From: Bradyrhizobium valentinum
GTDB taxonomy: Bacteria; Pseudomonadota; Alphaproteobacteria; Rhizobiales; Xanthobacteraceae
Direction: 5' to 3'
DNA length: 64,000 nt
Assembly: GCF_001440405.1 (NCBI RefSeq)
Contig: NZ_LLXX01000047.1
Coordinates: 1 to 64,000 of the forward strand
Position 1 is the stretch's first letter; the number at the start of each line of letters is the position of its first letter. Below the pieces are notes generated by a model. It saw only the letters and a program-made list of their open reading frames with translations. It was not told the origin of the DNA and did no database searches. Both the position numbers and the translations under genes were made by a program. This document shows positions 18,781 to 28,156 of this stretch, one piece after another.

Positions 18781-20333
18781 GACGTTTTGTTGGGCGACGC
18801 TCAGCTCGGCTAGCTCGCGGTCGCCTCAGCTGATCGCGAAACCAACCGGGATCGTCATGGTCGTCATAATCGTCGTGCTGCTTCATGTGCAGGCCTCGAC
18901 AAAGGGCCGCTCAGCCGTATCCACACTACTGCATTTTCGAAAAGGCGAAAATCAATGTTTATGCGGGTTCTCACGCCGCTGAGTGATGCACCAATCCGAC
19001 CATCGCGTCATTGATCGCGCTTTCGACTTCGTGATCGCTGACCTGCGGCCCGGTGGAAACCAAGTTGAGCCACGCCATCGTGCTCGACCATAACAGGCCG
19101 CGCATGGCAACGACCGCGCCGCATCGGCGATCGCTGCAATCTGCCGATCAGTGAGAAGGATCTTTCGCGCGGGTAGTTGCAGGACCTTCTCCAATCCTGG
19201 GGGCAGCTCGGGCTCGAGCGACGGCGGCTCCGAGGGGATGGCTCAGCCGGACCCCCATGATCGATTTTGCTGAACTTGACGCACATAACTAGCTTTTTTT
19301 GGAGATCTACGCAATGCGGCCCAATTATCATCATTGATGGCACGCCCTCTCGCACGCGCAACTCAACGCGGCAAGGGTATGGATTCTCCTGCCGAGAAAG
19401 GTAGTTCGACCGCAGTATTGTTTCGACGCTACACCACTGCACCTCCCCTAAGGAATTCACCGTCCCGGCACAATCGGACAACAGGTCAAGGCATGTCGCC
19501 GCACATTCGTGATGCTCACCGAACACGTAGGATTGACAGCAATAAAATTGCTGCCATTCAGACAATCGGATGGCCGTTCCGCCGGGTAACGTGGCAGAGG
19601 AACAGAAACCATCTGGCCAACGCATCCGCTTTTTCTTGTTTCAACCCACACTGGGCGGCGGTCAAAACGATTTCGCCATCAGTATTTTGCAGCACGGAAC
19701 GTTGGAAATGCGGCGTGTCAATCTCCGGTTCCGCAGGAGGGTTCGATCTCCCTGGACGCGGCGAACGCGACTTTGCTGCTATTACCGCTGGCGCCCCGCT
19801 CAACCCGGCCGGGCATCGCGTCAAAGTGACGACCAGACGCTCCCATAACTCCCCCGCGCTCCTCTCGTCCCCGGAAAGGCTGCGCACCCCAAGCCGGGGC
19901 TCGAAGAGATTCTGGCAGTCCTTGAACCGTATAAAGGTAAGACTCTCGAAGGAGATCCTTTATCCTGGGGCCAAGCCAGCTGATCGCTGGGTGTATGTAC
20001 GCGTCGACTACTGCCTTTTCGAGGTGACCGTCTCGTCCGCCGCTCTTGATCATTTGCGGCAAACTGCTGAAGGGTGACTCGTGTTACCGCTTTTTTGGCG
20101 ACTCCAAGCTACATTGCGGCCCTCCCCGGAGGGATGCTCAAGGCAAATGACAGCAAAAGCGATGTCGCGCCGATCGTCGCGGCCTACCGACCGAATCCAA
20201 ACTCCCAAAGCACCAGCGAAGCCGGGTGAGCAGTTCGGCGAGTTCACTAGATAGGTTGCAGTCACGTGTCACCATCCCGATGAAGCTGAACGACGTCCTC
20301 TTCTTCGCTCATGGCAAGACGTGGTCCGAATCC
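18781..20333. other. 1.55-kb region without an intact gene
   Basis: Several frames are open but none carries a family motif I can place. On the minus strand at 19000-19190 the reading ILLTDRQIAAIADAARSLP, continuing after a frame change as VSDHEVESAINDAMVGL, may be a small decayed hypothetical gene. The 247-codon plus-strand frame at 19334-20077 is Arg/Ser/Pro-rich and looks like a GC-driven artefact. Fragments ending at 20080-20280 are unresolved. Confidence 0.4.
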
Positions 20334-21188
20334 CTACACTCGCCAGGCATAGAGCCAGACGAGATATTTCGCGCTCGGTGCCAACAAAAACGGCGTGGGC
20401 ACGGGTGGCCCTGGCAGTTCAGCATCCACCCTCGCGTCGCTAACCGTGATGCGGAAGCCCGCTTGCGAAAGCGCCGTCCACAGTTCCGCCACCTGGTCTT
20501 GCACAGCAGGATTGCAGTGCAATTCGCACGAAAGATAGTTGACCAACCCCATTTTGCCTGTGGCGCACAGGTCTTTGAGCACGCCAAATTCGCTGCCCTC
20601 AATATCGACCTTGAGATAATCCACCGGCTCGGTAATCAGGTCACTTAAACGCACCGCATCCACCAGCACCCCTGGCCCATCGCCGACATGGCCGCCCAGC
20701 GATCCCTCAGGCACAAACGATACCTTGCCAGCGGCATCGCTGACGGCGGCGCGAACCACCGTGACCGAGGTGAGGCCCAGCGCGCGCACATTCTCCTCCA
20801 GAAGGTCGGCGGTTTGCGGGTCGGCCTCAAAGACGGTGATGCGGGCACGCGGATAGCGCTGCTTGAACCAGATCACACTCATGCCAATGTTCCCACCGCA
20901 ATCAAGGATCACGGGCGCGTCGCCTAATCCGGCGACCTCATAGCCGCGGTCCAGAAAAATCTCACGATAGAGCGACAGCATCGCCCCGGCGTCAGTATAG
21001 CGTACCAGCCCGAAGGGAAAGCGAAACGCGCCGGGGACGCGGCGAGGGTTGCGCTCGCCCAACCAGAAGAGGCGCACGCAGGTCCACGAGCGTGTTCGTC
21101 TGATGACATCGACCATACCACGCGCCTGCCTGACCAGGTCTGCCAGACTAAAGCTTTTGGGTGGGGAGCTAGCCGCTTGTACACTCAT
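20334..21188 (-). CDS. FkbM-family methyltransferase
   Basis: FkbM-type O-methyltransferase of 284 residues, a family often methylating sugar hydroxyls. ATG follows AAGGAA by six bases. The key motifs are VILDCGGNIGMSVIWFKQRY (SAM binding), ITVFEADPQTADLLEENV and YLKVDIEGSEFGVLKDL, the last being the FkbM signature. It lies 51 bases downstream of the MurJ-like gene on the same strand. The two form a compact pair whose codon choice and spacing differ from the IS-laden DNA around them. Confidence 0.92.
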   Translation of the reverse strand: MSVQAASSPPKSFSLADLVRQARGMVDVIRRTRSWTCVRLFWLGERNPRRVPGAFRFPFGLVRYTDAGAMLSLYREIFLDRGYEVAGLGDAPVILDCGGNIGMSVIWFKQRYPRARITVFEADPQTADLLEENVRALGLTSVTVVRAAVSDAAGKVSFVPEGSLGGHVGDGPGVLVDAVRLSDLITEPVDYLKVDIEGSEFGVLKDLCATGKMGLVNYLSCELHCNPAVQDQVAELWTALSQAGFRITVSDARVDAELPGPPVPTPFLLAPSAKYLVWLYAWRV

Positions 21189-21239
21189 GGAAATTCCTTC
21201 CTCGCAGGGTACGCAAACATCGATATGCTCATCTGCGGC

Positions 21240-22859
21240 CTATGCGGGTTTTGCCTGCGCGCGGCCCCAGGACAGCCGACTGCACAGTATGGCCCAGAGC
21301 AGGCTGACCTCTGGCACGCGCAAGGCCAGCAGCAGCGCAGCATAGATCACCAGGCCCGCGGCGCTCAGCAAGACGATCTGTACCAGCAGCGGCAGCGCGG
21401 CCACCTGGGGCAGCATCGCCGGCAGCGCGCATGTCAGCCACAGGAACGCCGCCGCCACCGCGGTTTTGCCCAGCGAAAGGCCAAGCTGCGGCAGGCGTAG
21501 CCCTTGCAGCCGTTTGTTAAGAATGAGCAGCAGCGTCACCGCGCCAATCAGATAGGTCAGCGTGGTAGCGAACGCTATACCTGCCACGCCCCAGATTTGC
21601 ATCAGCAGATAATCAAGGACGGCGTTGAGCACCAGCGAAAGCACGGCAACGTTGCGCAGCGTGCGATTATCTTGCAGGGCATTAAACATCCGCCCGTTGA
21701 TAAAGCCGTAGGTGACGAAGAATATATTCGGCGCGAGAAACATCACGGCGGACGCTACCACATCGGTGGCCTGCGCGCTAAAATTGCCATGGTGATAGAA
21801 AATCTCCACCACCGGGCGCGACAACGAACTCAGCAGCGCGCCAGCGGGCAAGAGGATGATCGCGGAAAAAATGACCACCTGGCGGAAGGTGGTGGTTAAG
21901 AGCGTAAATTCGCGGCGGGCCACTTGCAGCGCGAAGATCGGCAAGAGCGCCGTGGAGAGCGCCGTATAAAAGATCCCCGAGGGCGTATCCACCAGCTTGA
22001 TCGCGTAGCTGAGCGAGGCAATGCTGCCCGGCGGCAAGAGCGAAGCCATAAACTGATCGACCAGATTGTTGCCGTTGACCATCAGCGCCCCAATCAGCAT
22101 GGGCGCGGAAAGCGCGGCAATGCGCTGAATGCCCGGATGCCGCCAGGAAAAATCGAAATGAAAGCGCAGCCCCATGCGCAGATAGGCAACGACGAGCAGC
22201 AGGAAATTCAGCGAATAACCCACAATCGTGGCCCACCCCAGGGCATAGATGCCCCAGGAACGCGCAAACAGCAGAAACGCGATGGTGCTCAGCGTAATCG
22301 TGACGGGAGCCAGCGCTGGCAAAGCAAACCGACCGTAGGCATTCAGAACGGAGCCAACAAGCGTCACCAGCACTTGCAACAAGAGCACGGGCATCAAGAA
22401 GCGCAGAAGGATGACCGCCAGCGTCTGCGTGGGGGCATCCATCTGCCGGGCGAAGACCGTCACCACCAGCGGCGCGCCCGCGAGCAGCGCCACCGTCACC
22501 ACCAGCGCAATCAGCGTGCCCAGCGTGATCGCTACCGAGAGCAGGCGGATGGCCTCCGCCTCGCCTTTGTTTTCGCGGTAGTCCACAAAGACCGGAATCA
22601 ATGCCGCGCCCACCGCCGCGGCCAAAATGGCAGAAATGGTTGTGGGCACGATCAGCGCCACCGTATAGGCGTCCATGGTCGGACCAGCGCCAAAGGCCGA
22701 AGCCGTCAGCACCTGGCTGACGATGCTCAGCAGCCTGGCGGCAACGGTGACATAGAACACGACCGAGATGGCGCGGCCAGCGTGAATCACGGTCCCCTGG
22801 CTTTTGGGCGCGCCATCGGGCGGGGGAGCCGTTTCCTGAAGGTTTGTGGATGTACTCAT
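21240..22859 (-). CDS. MurJ/MviN-like lipid-linked flippase
   Basis: A 539-residue MOP-superfamily flippase with about 14 hydrophobic segments. Family-like stretches are SQVLTASAFGAGPTMDAYTV, ALIPVFVDYRE (the conserved fragment after helix 2), NNLVDQFMASLLPPGSIASL and GRMFNALQDNRT. The first of these matches the GxGxxxDAF-like loop of MurJ. Such proteins normally flip lipid II. A copy inside a glycan locus beside an FkbM gene more likely serves as the Wzx-type flippase of repeat units, which is inference. The sequence lacks the short tail typical of alphaproteobacterial housekeeping MurJ and reads more like Chloroflexi or Actinobacteria relatives, suggesting transfer. Confidence 0.82.
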   Translation of the reverse strand: MSTSTNLQETAPPPDGAPKSQGTVIHAGRAISVVFYVTVAARLLSIVSQVLTASAFGAGPTMDAYTVALIVPTTISAILAAAVGAALIPVFVDYRENKGEAEAIRLLSVAITLGTLIALVVTVALLAGAPLVVTVFARQMDAPTQTLAVILLRFLMPVLLLQVLVTLVGSVLNAYGRFALPALAPVTITLSTIAFLLFARSWGIYALGWATIVGYSLNFLLLVVAYLRMGLRFHFDFSWRHPGIQRIAALSAPMLIGALMVNGNNLVDQFMASLLPPGSIASLSYAIKLVDTPSGIFYTALSTALLPIFALQVARREFTLLTTTFRQVVIFSAIILLPAGALLSSLSRPVVEIFYHHGNFSAQATDVVASAVMFLAPNIFFVTYGFINGRMFNALQDNRTLRNVAVLSLVLNAVLDYLLMQIWGVAGIAFATTLTYLIGAVTLLLILNKRLQGLRLPQLGLSLGKTAVAAAFLWLTCALPAMLPQVAALPLLVQIVLLSAAGLVIYAALLLALRVPEVSLLWAILCSRLSWGRAQAKPA

Positions 22860-22897
22860 GCCTAAATTGTCTCATAAAGTTCCTGTGCTGCAACGGC

Positions 22898-23836
22898 CTA
22901 GCGTGCGAGCGAGGTCACGATGAGCGCGAATTGGCGCCTTTCGGCAGATGCTCCGGCTTGGCCACCCCACGGCGCTAGCAGCAGATACGCTTTCGATATC
23001 AGCTTGCGGGCGCCGTCAACGTTGTCCCCGCCCACCACGGAACTGATAGTGGGCAGAAGCGCATTACCCAGAGGCTGGCGGGTCAACGTACCGACAGCCA
23101 TGACCGCTGATGCAATCGAGATGAGCGCAAAGGCCGAGCTCGGAAAGTTCGCTGCCACGACCCATTGACCGGCCTGCGCGCGCAAGGCGAAAAAACCGCT
23201 GGCGATCGCAAAGGGCAGCGAATACTTCAACTGCATGCGGGCCAACTGTCCGTCGAATCCGAGACCCCGTTCCCGCGCAGCAAACAGGGCATACAACACG
23301 GCTAACCCGACCTTCAGCATGGCCAGGCCGCACATCACCACCAGAAGCCACCCGACATCGCCAGATGCGACTGCCGCACCTGCCAATGTCGCTGTCCTGA
23401 CTAATGCAAAGCCGATCGTTGCGCAGGTCCCCCACTCCGCCTTTCCGTCTGCCGTCGGCAGGGGATCGACGAAAATCTGAACGAGGGGCGATTGGCGCTG
23501 GAGGCGCGCAATCGAACTCGGCAAGACTGGCATCAGCCCTAAGAGCAACAAAAGCGCGCGCCCCCGAAGAACGAAGAGACTTGCGAACGTGTTGCCGACC
23601 AGCTTTGGGCGGGTTCCTGGAGCGGCGCGCGGCAGGAAATAGAATAGAGATCGTGGCAGGAACAGGGGAAAGAGGATCAACCCTGTTTCGACGACCAGCC
23701 ACACCTGGCGGTAGTCCCCGAACTCCTGCGTGGTCAGCTGGCGGACCAGGATGACAGCCAACCCCAACTGCAGAGCATAGTTGAGCAGCCCCGCAGCCGC
23801 AAGAAATCCTGCCTTGCGGCGAATCCCCGATCGCAT
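22898..23836 (-). CDS. Wzx-like oligosaccharide flippase, C-terminally truncated
   Basis: The ATG at 23836 has AGGAGGT eleven bases upstream; an in-frame upstream extension is a glycosyltransferase remnant and was not used. The 312 residues begin RSGIRRKAGFLAAAGLLNYA and continue LVRQLTTQEFGDYRQVWLVV, the typical start of polysaccharide_synt/Wzx proteins. At least seven hydrophobic segments are visible. The body ends near LGNALLPTISSVVGGDNVDG, after which relatives usually add four membrane helices and reach 420-480 residues. The protein therefore seems truncated and may be non-functional, which would leave the MurJ-like neighbour as the flippase. Confidence 0.72.
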   Translation of the reverse strand: MRSGIRRKAGFLAAAGLLNYALQLGLAVILVRQLTTQEFGDYRQVWLVVETGLILFPLFLPRSLFYFLPRAAPGTRPKLVGNTFASLFVLRGRALLLLLGLMPVLPSSIARLQRQSPLVQIFVDPLPTADGKAEWGTCATIGFALVRTATLAGAAVASGDVGWLLVVMCGLAMLKVGLAVLYALFAARERGLGFDGQLARMQLKYSLPFAIASGFFALRAQAGQWVVAANFPSSAFALISIASAVMAVGTLTRQPLGNALLPTISSVVGGDNVDGARKLISKAYLLLAPWGGQAGASAERRQFALIVTSLAR

Positions 23837-23859
23837 GCCGCGCGCGCACCTCCTGCGTG

Positions 23860-23990
23860 CGGCCTCCTCCAGCAGGTTTTCGTACTTCCTGTCTAGTGGA
23901 GCAAAGGAAAAGTGCTCACGAACGCGCTGACGATCGCATCTTCCAAGTTCGTGCCTGATACCGCGGGATTCCCACATGGTTCGCCGGGCC
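23860..23990 (-). pseudogene. Glycosyltransferase C-terminal remnant
   Basis: In frame with and upstream of the flippase start, RRTMWESRGIRHELGRCDRQ and RVREHFSFAPLDRKYENLLE look like the last helices of a GT4/GT1 glycosyltransferase. No nucleotide-binding half remains upstream. The likely original order was glycosyltransferase followed by flippase, with the 5' part of the former deleted. Confidence 0.5.
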
Positions 23991-24199
23991 TTGCTGACGC
24001 AATTGATCCGGTCGCCGACATTGAAGAAGTGGCGATAAATCAGCCGCATAACAGAAAAGCTGTGGCGGTTTGCTCGATGCGCTTCATTTTTCCCCGGCGA
24101 AGTCAAAGGCTCGTAAGATCAAAAACGAGCATAGCCAAATGCATATCAGCTGTTCAGGAATCCCGAAGCCGTTTTGGCGGATAATAGGGGTTACCTACG

Positions 24200-25080
24200 A
24201 GGTGTGGTCTGAGCCCCGCAAACTCCTCCAAGACTGGGTAGAGTCCCTCACCTCGGGAGGGATAGTTCATGAAGCCGAGCCGTTTCACGGAAGAGCAGAT
24301 CATCGGGATTTTGCGGGAGCAGGAGGCGGGTGCGGCGACCGCTGATATCTGCCGCAAGCACGGGATCTCGAGCGCGACGTTCTGCAAATGGAAGGCCAAG
24401 TGCGGCGGGCTGGAGGTTTCCGACGCTAAGCGGCTGAAGGCGCTTGAGGACGAGAACGCGATCGCTGGCGGAAGCTATGCTCGACATGGCCATGCTGAAG
24501 GATGTGGCTGCAGAAAAATGGTGACGCCCGCCGCAAGGCGAGAGGCCGCCTTCGCTTGCGCAGCAGTTTCGATGTGAGCGAATGGCGGGCGGGTGGGGCA
24601 CTTGGCGCAGATCGAAGCTCGGTTCGCTATCGTGCCAACGATCTGGTGAGGAGGCTGGGCGGAAGCGGTTGCGCGAGCTTGCAGCGGTTCGCGGTCGCTT
24701 CGGCTATCGCCGCCTGCTTGTCCTGATGCGCCGTGAGGGACTTGTCATGAACCACAAGAAGTTCCGTCTCTATCGCGAGGAACGGCTGCAAGTTCGCCGG
24801 CGCGGCGGGCGTAAGGGGGCAGCTGACCGGAATGACCAATCCAGGAGAGGCAGATCGAGTGGCACTACATTGTGCCCGCCAAGCCGACCCAGAACACGTC
24901 CATCGAGAGTTTCAACGCCCGCGTGCGCGACGAACTCCTCAATGAGACACTGTTTACCTCGCTCGCGCAGGTTCGAGCCATGCTGGCCGCCTGGAAACAC
25001 GACTACAACAACGCCGGCCGCACCCTGGCCAACCTCACATTGGCCAGTATGCCGGTTGACGTCCGCAAGGGAGCGCCATG
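24200..25080 (+). mobile_element. IS3-family element, internally deleted
   Basis: OrfA begins at 24269 (MKPSRFTEEQIIGILREQEA, then ADICRKHGISSATFCKWKAK) and is frameshifted near 24460. The OrfB start (LGADRSSVRYRANDL) and FGYRRLLVLMRREGLVMNHK are in another frame. After about 24820 the sequence jumps to [24 protein letters not shown] residues and [20 protein letters not shown]. The middle of OrfB, with the first DDE aspartates, is therefore deleted. The element is inactive. Its left end lies near 24200-24240. Confidence 0.88.
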
Positions 25081-25197
25081 GGCACCTGTCCCCTTTGAAT
25101 GCATTGTCTTTTTTGCCAAGTGGGACAATTTCTGTTCGCGCTTTGAGCCAACGGCGGTTCGGTTTCCCGGAGGAATTCAGCCGGTCGACTCCGCTCA

Positions 25198-25938
25198 TTT
25201 GAGCTTGCCGATGCCGATGGCCTCGGTCGCCAGCCGCTTGCGGTGGCTTTGGCGGTGTAGCGCTCGATCTCCTTGAGCGAGGTGTGCCCGGTCACCGAGC
25301 CGATTTGGTGCGGGGTTGCGCCCTCCTCGGCCAGCCAGCTGGCAGTGTGTTTACGCACGCCGTGCAGCGTGCAGCAGTCGGGCAACCCGGCGGCGCGGCA
25401 CCAGTCCTTAAAGCGGTTGCCGAAGCCCTTGAAGCTGAACGGCTTGCCCCACTCCGTCACCAGATAGGTCAGGTGTTCGGAGCTGAAGGCGTCGAGGCTC
25501 TCGGCGAGCTCGGATGCACTGAAATGTCGAGATCAATCGGATTGCGATGCTCGTTCTTGGCCGGTCGGTAGGTGAGCCGCTCATTGCGCCGATGCTGTGG
25601 ACCGAATCGCACCACGTCCTCACGCCGGCAGGACGTGTAGGACACCAGATCGATGGCCACGCGCTGCTTGGTACCGAGCCGATAGAACGCGCGATACTGG
25701 CCATCTGCTCGTCGGTCCATTGATGATGGCCGTCCGTCTGATAGCTGTGCTTCCTGACTCCGATCGCCGGGTTGTTTTCGCATTCCTCTTCCTCGACGCC
25801 CCACTCGAACATCGCGCGCATGGCCTTAAGCGGCTGATTGCTGCGGCCGGCATAGGTGACGCCATGCTCGATCATGAACCGGTCGAACTTGCCACCCAGT
25901 TCGGCGCAGTGTTCGACGATTTGTTGCAGGCGCGTCAT
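25198..25938 (-). pseudogene. Tyrosine recombinase/integrase, frameshifted
   Basis: Tyrosine recombinases integrate mobile DNA at attachment sites. The N-terminal and core-binding part (LGGKFDRFMIEHGVTYAGRS, then FEWGVEEEECENNPAIGVRK) opens leftward from 25938. The first catalytic arginine (SCRREDVVRFG) is in a second frame, and the C-terminal catalytic box is in a third: CTLHGVRKHTASWLAEEGA with Hxx[15 protein letters not shown] with the second histidine and the nucleophile tyrosine. At least two frameshifts break it. It overlaps the 3' end of the methyltransferase at 25935 by four bases. No tRNA is visible beside it, so the attachment site is unknown. Confidence 0.88.
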
Positions 25939-26756
25939 TGAGAAGCGGTAGTCTTGTCCGCAGTAAAAACGAACTCATGGTTGCCTGCCCCGAAAAGTCC
26001 CAATGAGGGTGGGATGAGAAACGATCGCTCTTCAGTGAACCCCATCGCACGAATGCGATCATACAATTCACCTGCGGTCGCCGTCTCGTAGGGATAGCCA
26101 CCAAGCCAATCGTGAAGGTCGTGCGAGGAGTTCATCCCGCGTGCGCGGGTGCGAGTTATGCGTTCGATCGGATTGCGACCGCGCAGCAACTCCGCCGAGA
26201 ACAAAGCGGAAATGAAGACCATCCGCGCGATCCCTTGCAGAGCTTTCGGGCTTCTGGAGTAGATGCGCTTTTCGAGCTTCCACGCAGGATCGAGCGTGGT
26301 TGTCGCATAAATCGCCAGCGCGAATTGGCCACCCGGCTTGACCAGTTTGGCGGCTGTCTCGATTGCCTGCCACATCTTGCCGGTATGGTGCAGGACGCCC
26401 CACGAATAAACGATATCGAATTGCCCCGTCGTTGCTGGCGTCATATCGAATACGGATTCTGTTCGTGCCTGCCACTGGTTCCTCGGAGCTCGCTCCAGAA
26501 CCATGCGCGTCGTCACGATTGAATTTTCGTCGATGTCCGTCGCAAGAACGGAACTGGCGCCCAACAGCAGCGCGGCCAGAGAATGGAGTCCGGAGCCGCA
26601 GCCGATATCGAGAAAAGTCTTTCCGGCGATCCCATTCGGAAACAGCTTTCGAAGACCTTGAACGGCAGACTCGATCCGGACGGTGTCGATGGTTTTTGAA
26701 TAGTCGCGCCAGTTTTCGCCGAATTCAAAGTGTGTTTTTCGATCTGTCAAATCCAC
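25935..26756 (-). CDS. SAM-dependent methyltransferase, FGENW type (paralogue)
   Basis: GGGAGG lies about eight bases before the GTG at 26756 (an ATG at 26783 would add nine residues). The 273-residue protein begins VDLTDRKTHFEFGENW. Motif I is TFLDIGCGSGLHSLAALLLG; ATDIDENSI and FDIVYSWGVLHHTGKM follow, then AKLVKPGGQFALAIYA. Like the gene at 16294 it contains RGMNSSHDLHDWLGGYP near the C-terminus, so the two are clear paralogues sharing the same type of start. They are diverged enough to be old. The substrate is unknown. Confidence 0.88.
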   Translation of the reverse strand: MDLTDRKTHFEFGENWRDYSKTIDTVRIESAVQGLRKLFPNGIAGKTFLDIGCGSGLHSLAALLLGASSVLATDIDENSIVTTRMVLERAPRNQWQARTESVFDMTPATTGQFDIVYSWGVLHHTGKMWQAIETAAKLVKPGGQFALAIYATTTLDPAWKLEKRIYSRSPKALQGIARMVFISALFSAELLRGRNPIERITRTRARGMNSSHDLHDWLGGYPYETATAGELYDRIRAMGFTEERSFLIPPSLGLFGAGNHEFVFTADKTTASQ

Positions 26757-26783
26757 GCGATGATCCTCCCTCAAAACCTCCAT

Positions 26784-27181
26784 TCTACGCTCAAATCGGC
26801 CACCCGAAAATTCTAGCTTTGGATTACCTCAGCTTGGCTAGATGCATCACAGGTGAACATCGTAGGTCTGGCGCGGGGTCGGCTTGGCGGCATCGCCGCG
26901 CAAAAATGGCGACCACCAAAAGACGCCGGTCTTCCTGATCTTGAAATGGTCGCATTCTGTACATCGCCATACAATTCATGATGCATTCCTCGGAGCTCAT
27001 GCCTAGTGGTAGTCCTTATTTTCCTTCGATTGAATCAGTCGAAAATTGTATCAGGATTTGAATGAGCTCTTTTCACAAGTGGCCAAGCATTTTTGCGGCA
27101 GTACGCTGATCGAATTTCACGATAGAGCGTTGCTGTAATCTTGCTCGGACTACAAGTAGAACACAGACAGGGGGGATAGTA
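26784..27181. other. AT-rich gap upstream of lyase gene
   Basis: This ~400-base region is lower in GC than its surroundings, particularly 26990-27180, and holds no coding motif. It probably contains the promoter of the rightward lyase-like gene and the leader of the leftward methyltransferase, but I cannot mark specific boxes. Confidence 0.4.
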
Positions 27182-28156
27182 ATGACAATAATGATACCCC
27201 TTATCTTTGCGCTGGCTGGCAGCGTCGTCGCGAACATCTCTGATACGAGGATAGCGGACGCAGGTGGTTCGTGGAATTTACTGGCCGAGAGCCTGTCCGA
27301 CGATACTCGCAGCTTTGCTGGCACCCACGGCAATATGGCAGGCAATACGAGCGCCGCATCGCAGCCTGTAAGTAGAACTAGAACAGTTATTCCGTCGATT
27401 ACGGCGTTTTCGGCTAAGCCGAACACCCGCCTTCTTATCGGTGGCGACAGCTACCTAGTTGAGACGGCGGGTAAGAGCTATAGCCTGACCAACCCCGACC
27501 CGCAGACCCTGCGGTTCGAGGTCCGGCAGGGCGACAATTGGGCACCGTATGATGGCTCATACTGTGATCGCTCTGAAATTCAAGATATCTCGACCGGCGT
27601 CGCGACCAACTGGGGTGCAGTGATCCCGGCCGGTACTCCGATTGGCATTGACTATCATCTCATGGTGGAGGCCAATGGGCCCAATGGGTCATTTGTGAAC
27701 ACTCAAAACAGCTCGAACGGCTGGTTTATCGTCGGTCAAATGAGCAATGACAACATTGCGGGCGGCGTAGCTACCTCACCGCCGTTCGCGGTCCAGATGG
27801 ACGGCGACCATCTGCAAATTGTCGCCCGCTATGTTCTGCCCGGTGGGAATCCCAGTAATTCGTCTTCCGATCTCCACATGATGACGCTGTGGACCGATCC
27901 GAATCCGATCCAGGCCGGTGTCTACAAAGACATCAACGTCAAAGCCAATGTTTCCAACAGCGGCGGCGGGTACCTGCAGGTCGAGATCGACGGCAAGCAG
28001 GTTGTGAACTACCAGGGTCCGTTGGGTTACGGACAAGGCACCTTTTGGAATTATGGCGTCTATCGCTCGACGGCGCCCGAGACGACTGCCGTCCATTACC
28101 GAAATTTGATGATAACAATCGGATCGTCAACGCCTGTCTCGTCACGACGACCCTGA
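27182..28156 (+). CDS. Heparin-lyase-I-like secreted protein, short form
   Basis: ATG is preceded by GGGGGGAT. The 324 residues begin with a hydrophobic stretch (MIPLIFALAGSVVANISD) that may be a signal peptide. From about residue 90 the protein is a polysaccharide lyase of the heparin lyase I type: LRFEVRQGDNWAPYDGSYCD, then RSEIQDISTG and IGIDYHLMVEANGP. About 480 bases (27598-28080) are practically identical to part of the large lyase gene at 47318, while the parts before and after differ. The protein then stops after YRSTAPETTAVHYRNLMI with a short unrelated tail and lacks all C-terminal repeats. It may be an active enzyme trimmed of its secretion tail, or a decaying duplicate. Confidence 0.75.
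   Translation: MTIMIPLIFALAGSVVANISDTRIADAGGSWNLLAESLSDDTRSFAGTHGNMAGNTSAASQPVSRTRTVIPSITAFSAKPNTRLLIGGDSYLVETAGKSYSLTNPDPQTLRFEVRQGDNWAPYDGSYCDRSEIQDISTGVATNWGAVIPAGTPIGIDYHLMVEANGPNGSFVNTQNSSNGWFIVGQMSNDNIAGGVATSPPFAVQMDGDHLQIVARYVLPGGNPSNSSSDLHMMTLWTDPNPIQAGVYKDINVKANVSNSGGGYLQVEIDGKQVVNYQGPLGYGQGTFWNYGVYRSTAPETTAVHYRNLMITIGSSTPVSSRRP

Noticed and set aside
19334..20077. 247-codon plus-strand open frame
   Set aside because: Arg/Ser/Pro-rich, without any conserved motif or ribosome-binding site; kept only as part of an unresolved region.
21778..22893. 371-codon minus-strand and 313-codon plus-strand open frames
   Set aside because: Both overlap the MurJ-like gene in other frames, and their readings (His/Arg/Gln-rich) show no family.
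25198..25938. tRNA-linked integration site
   Set aside because: No tRNA gene or attachment-like repeat is visible near the integrase remnant.
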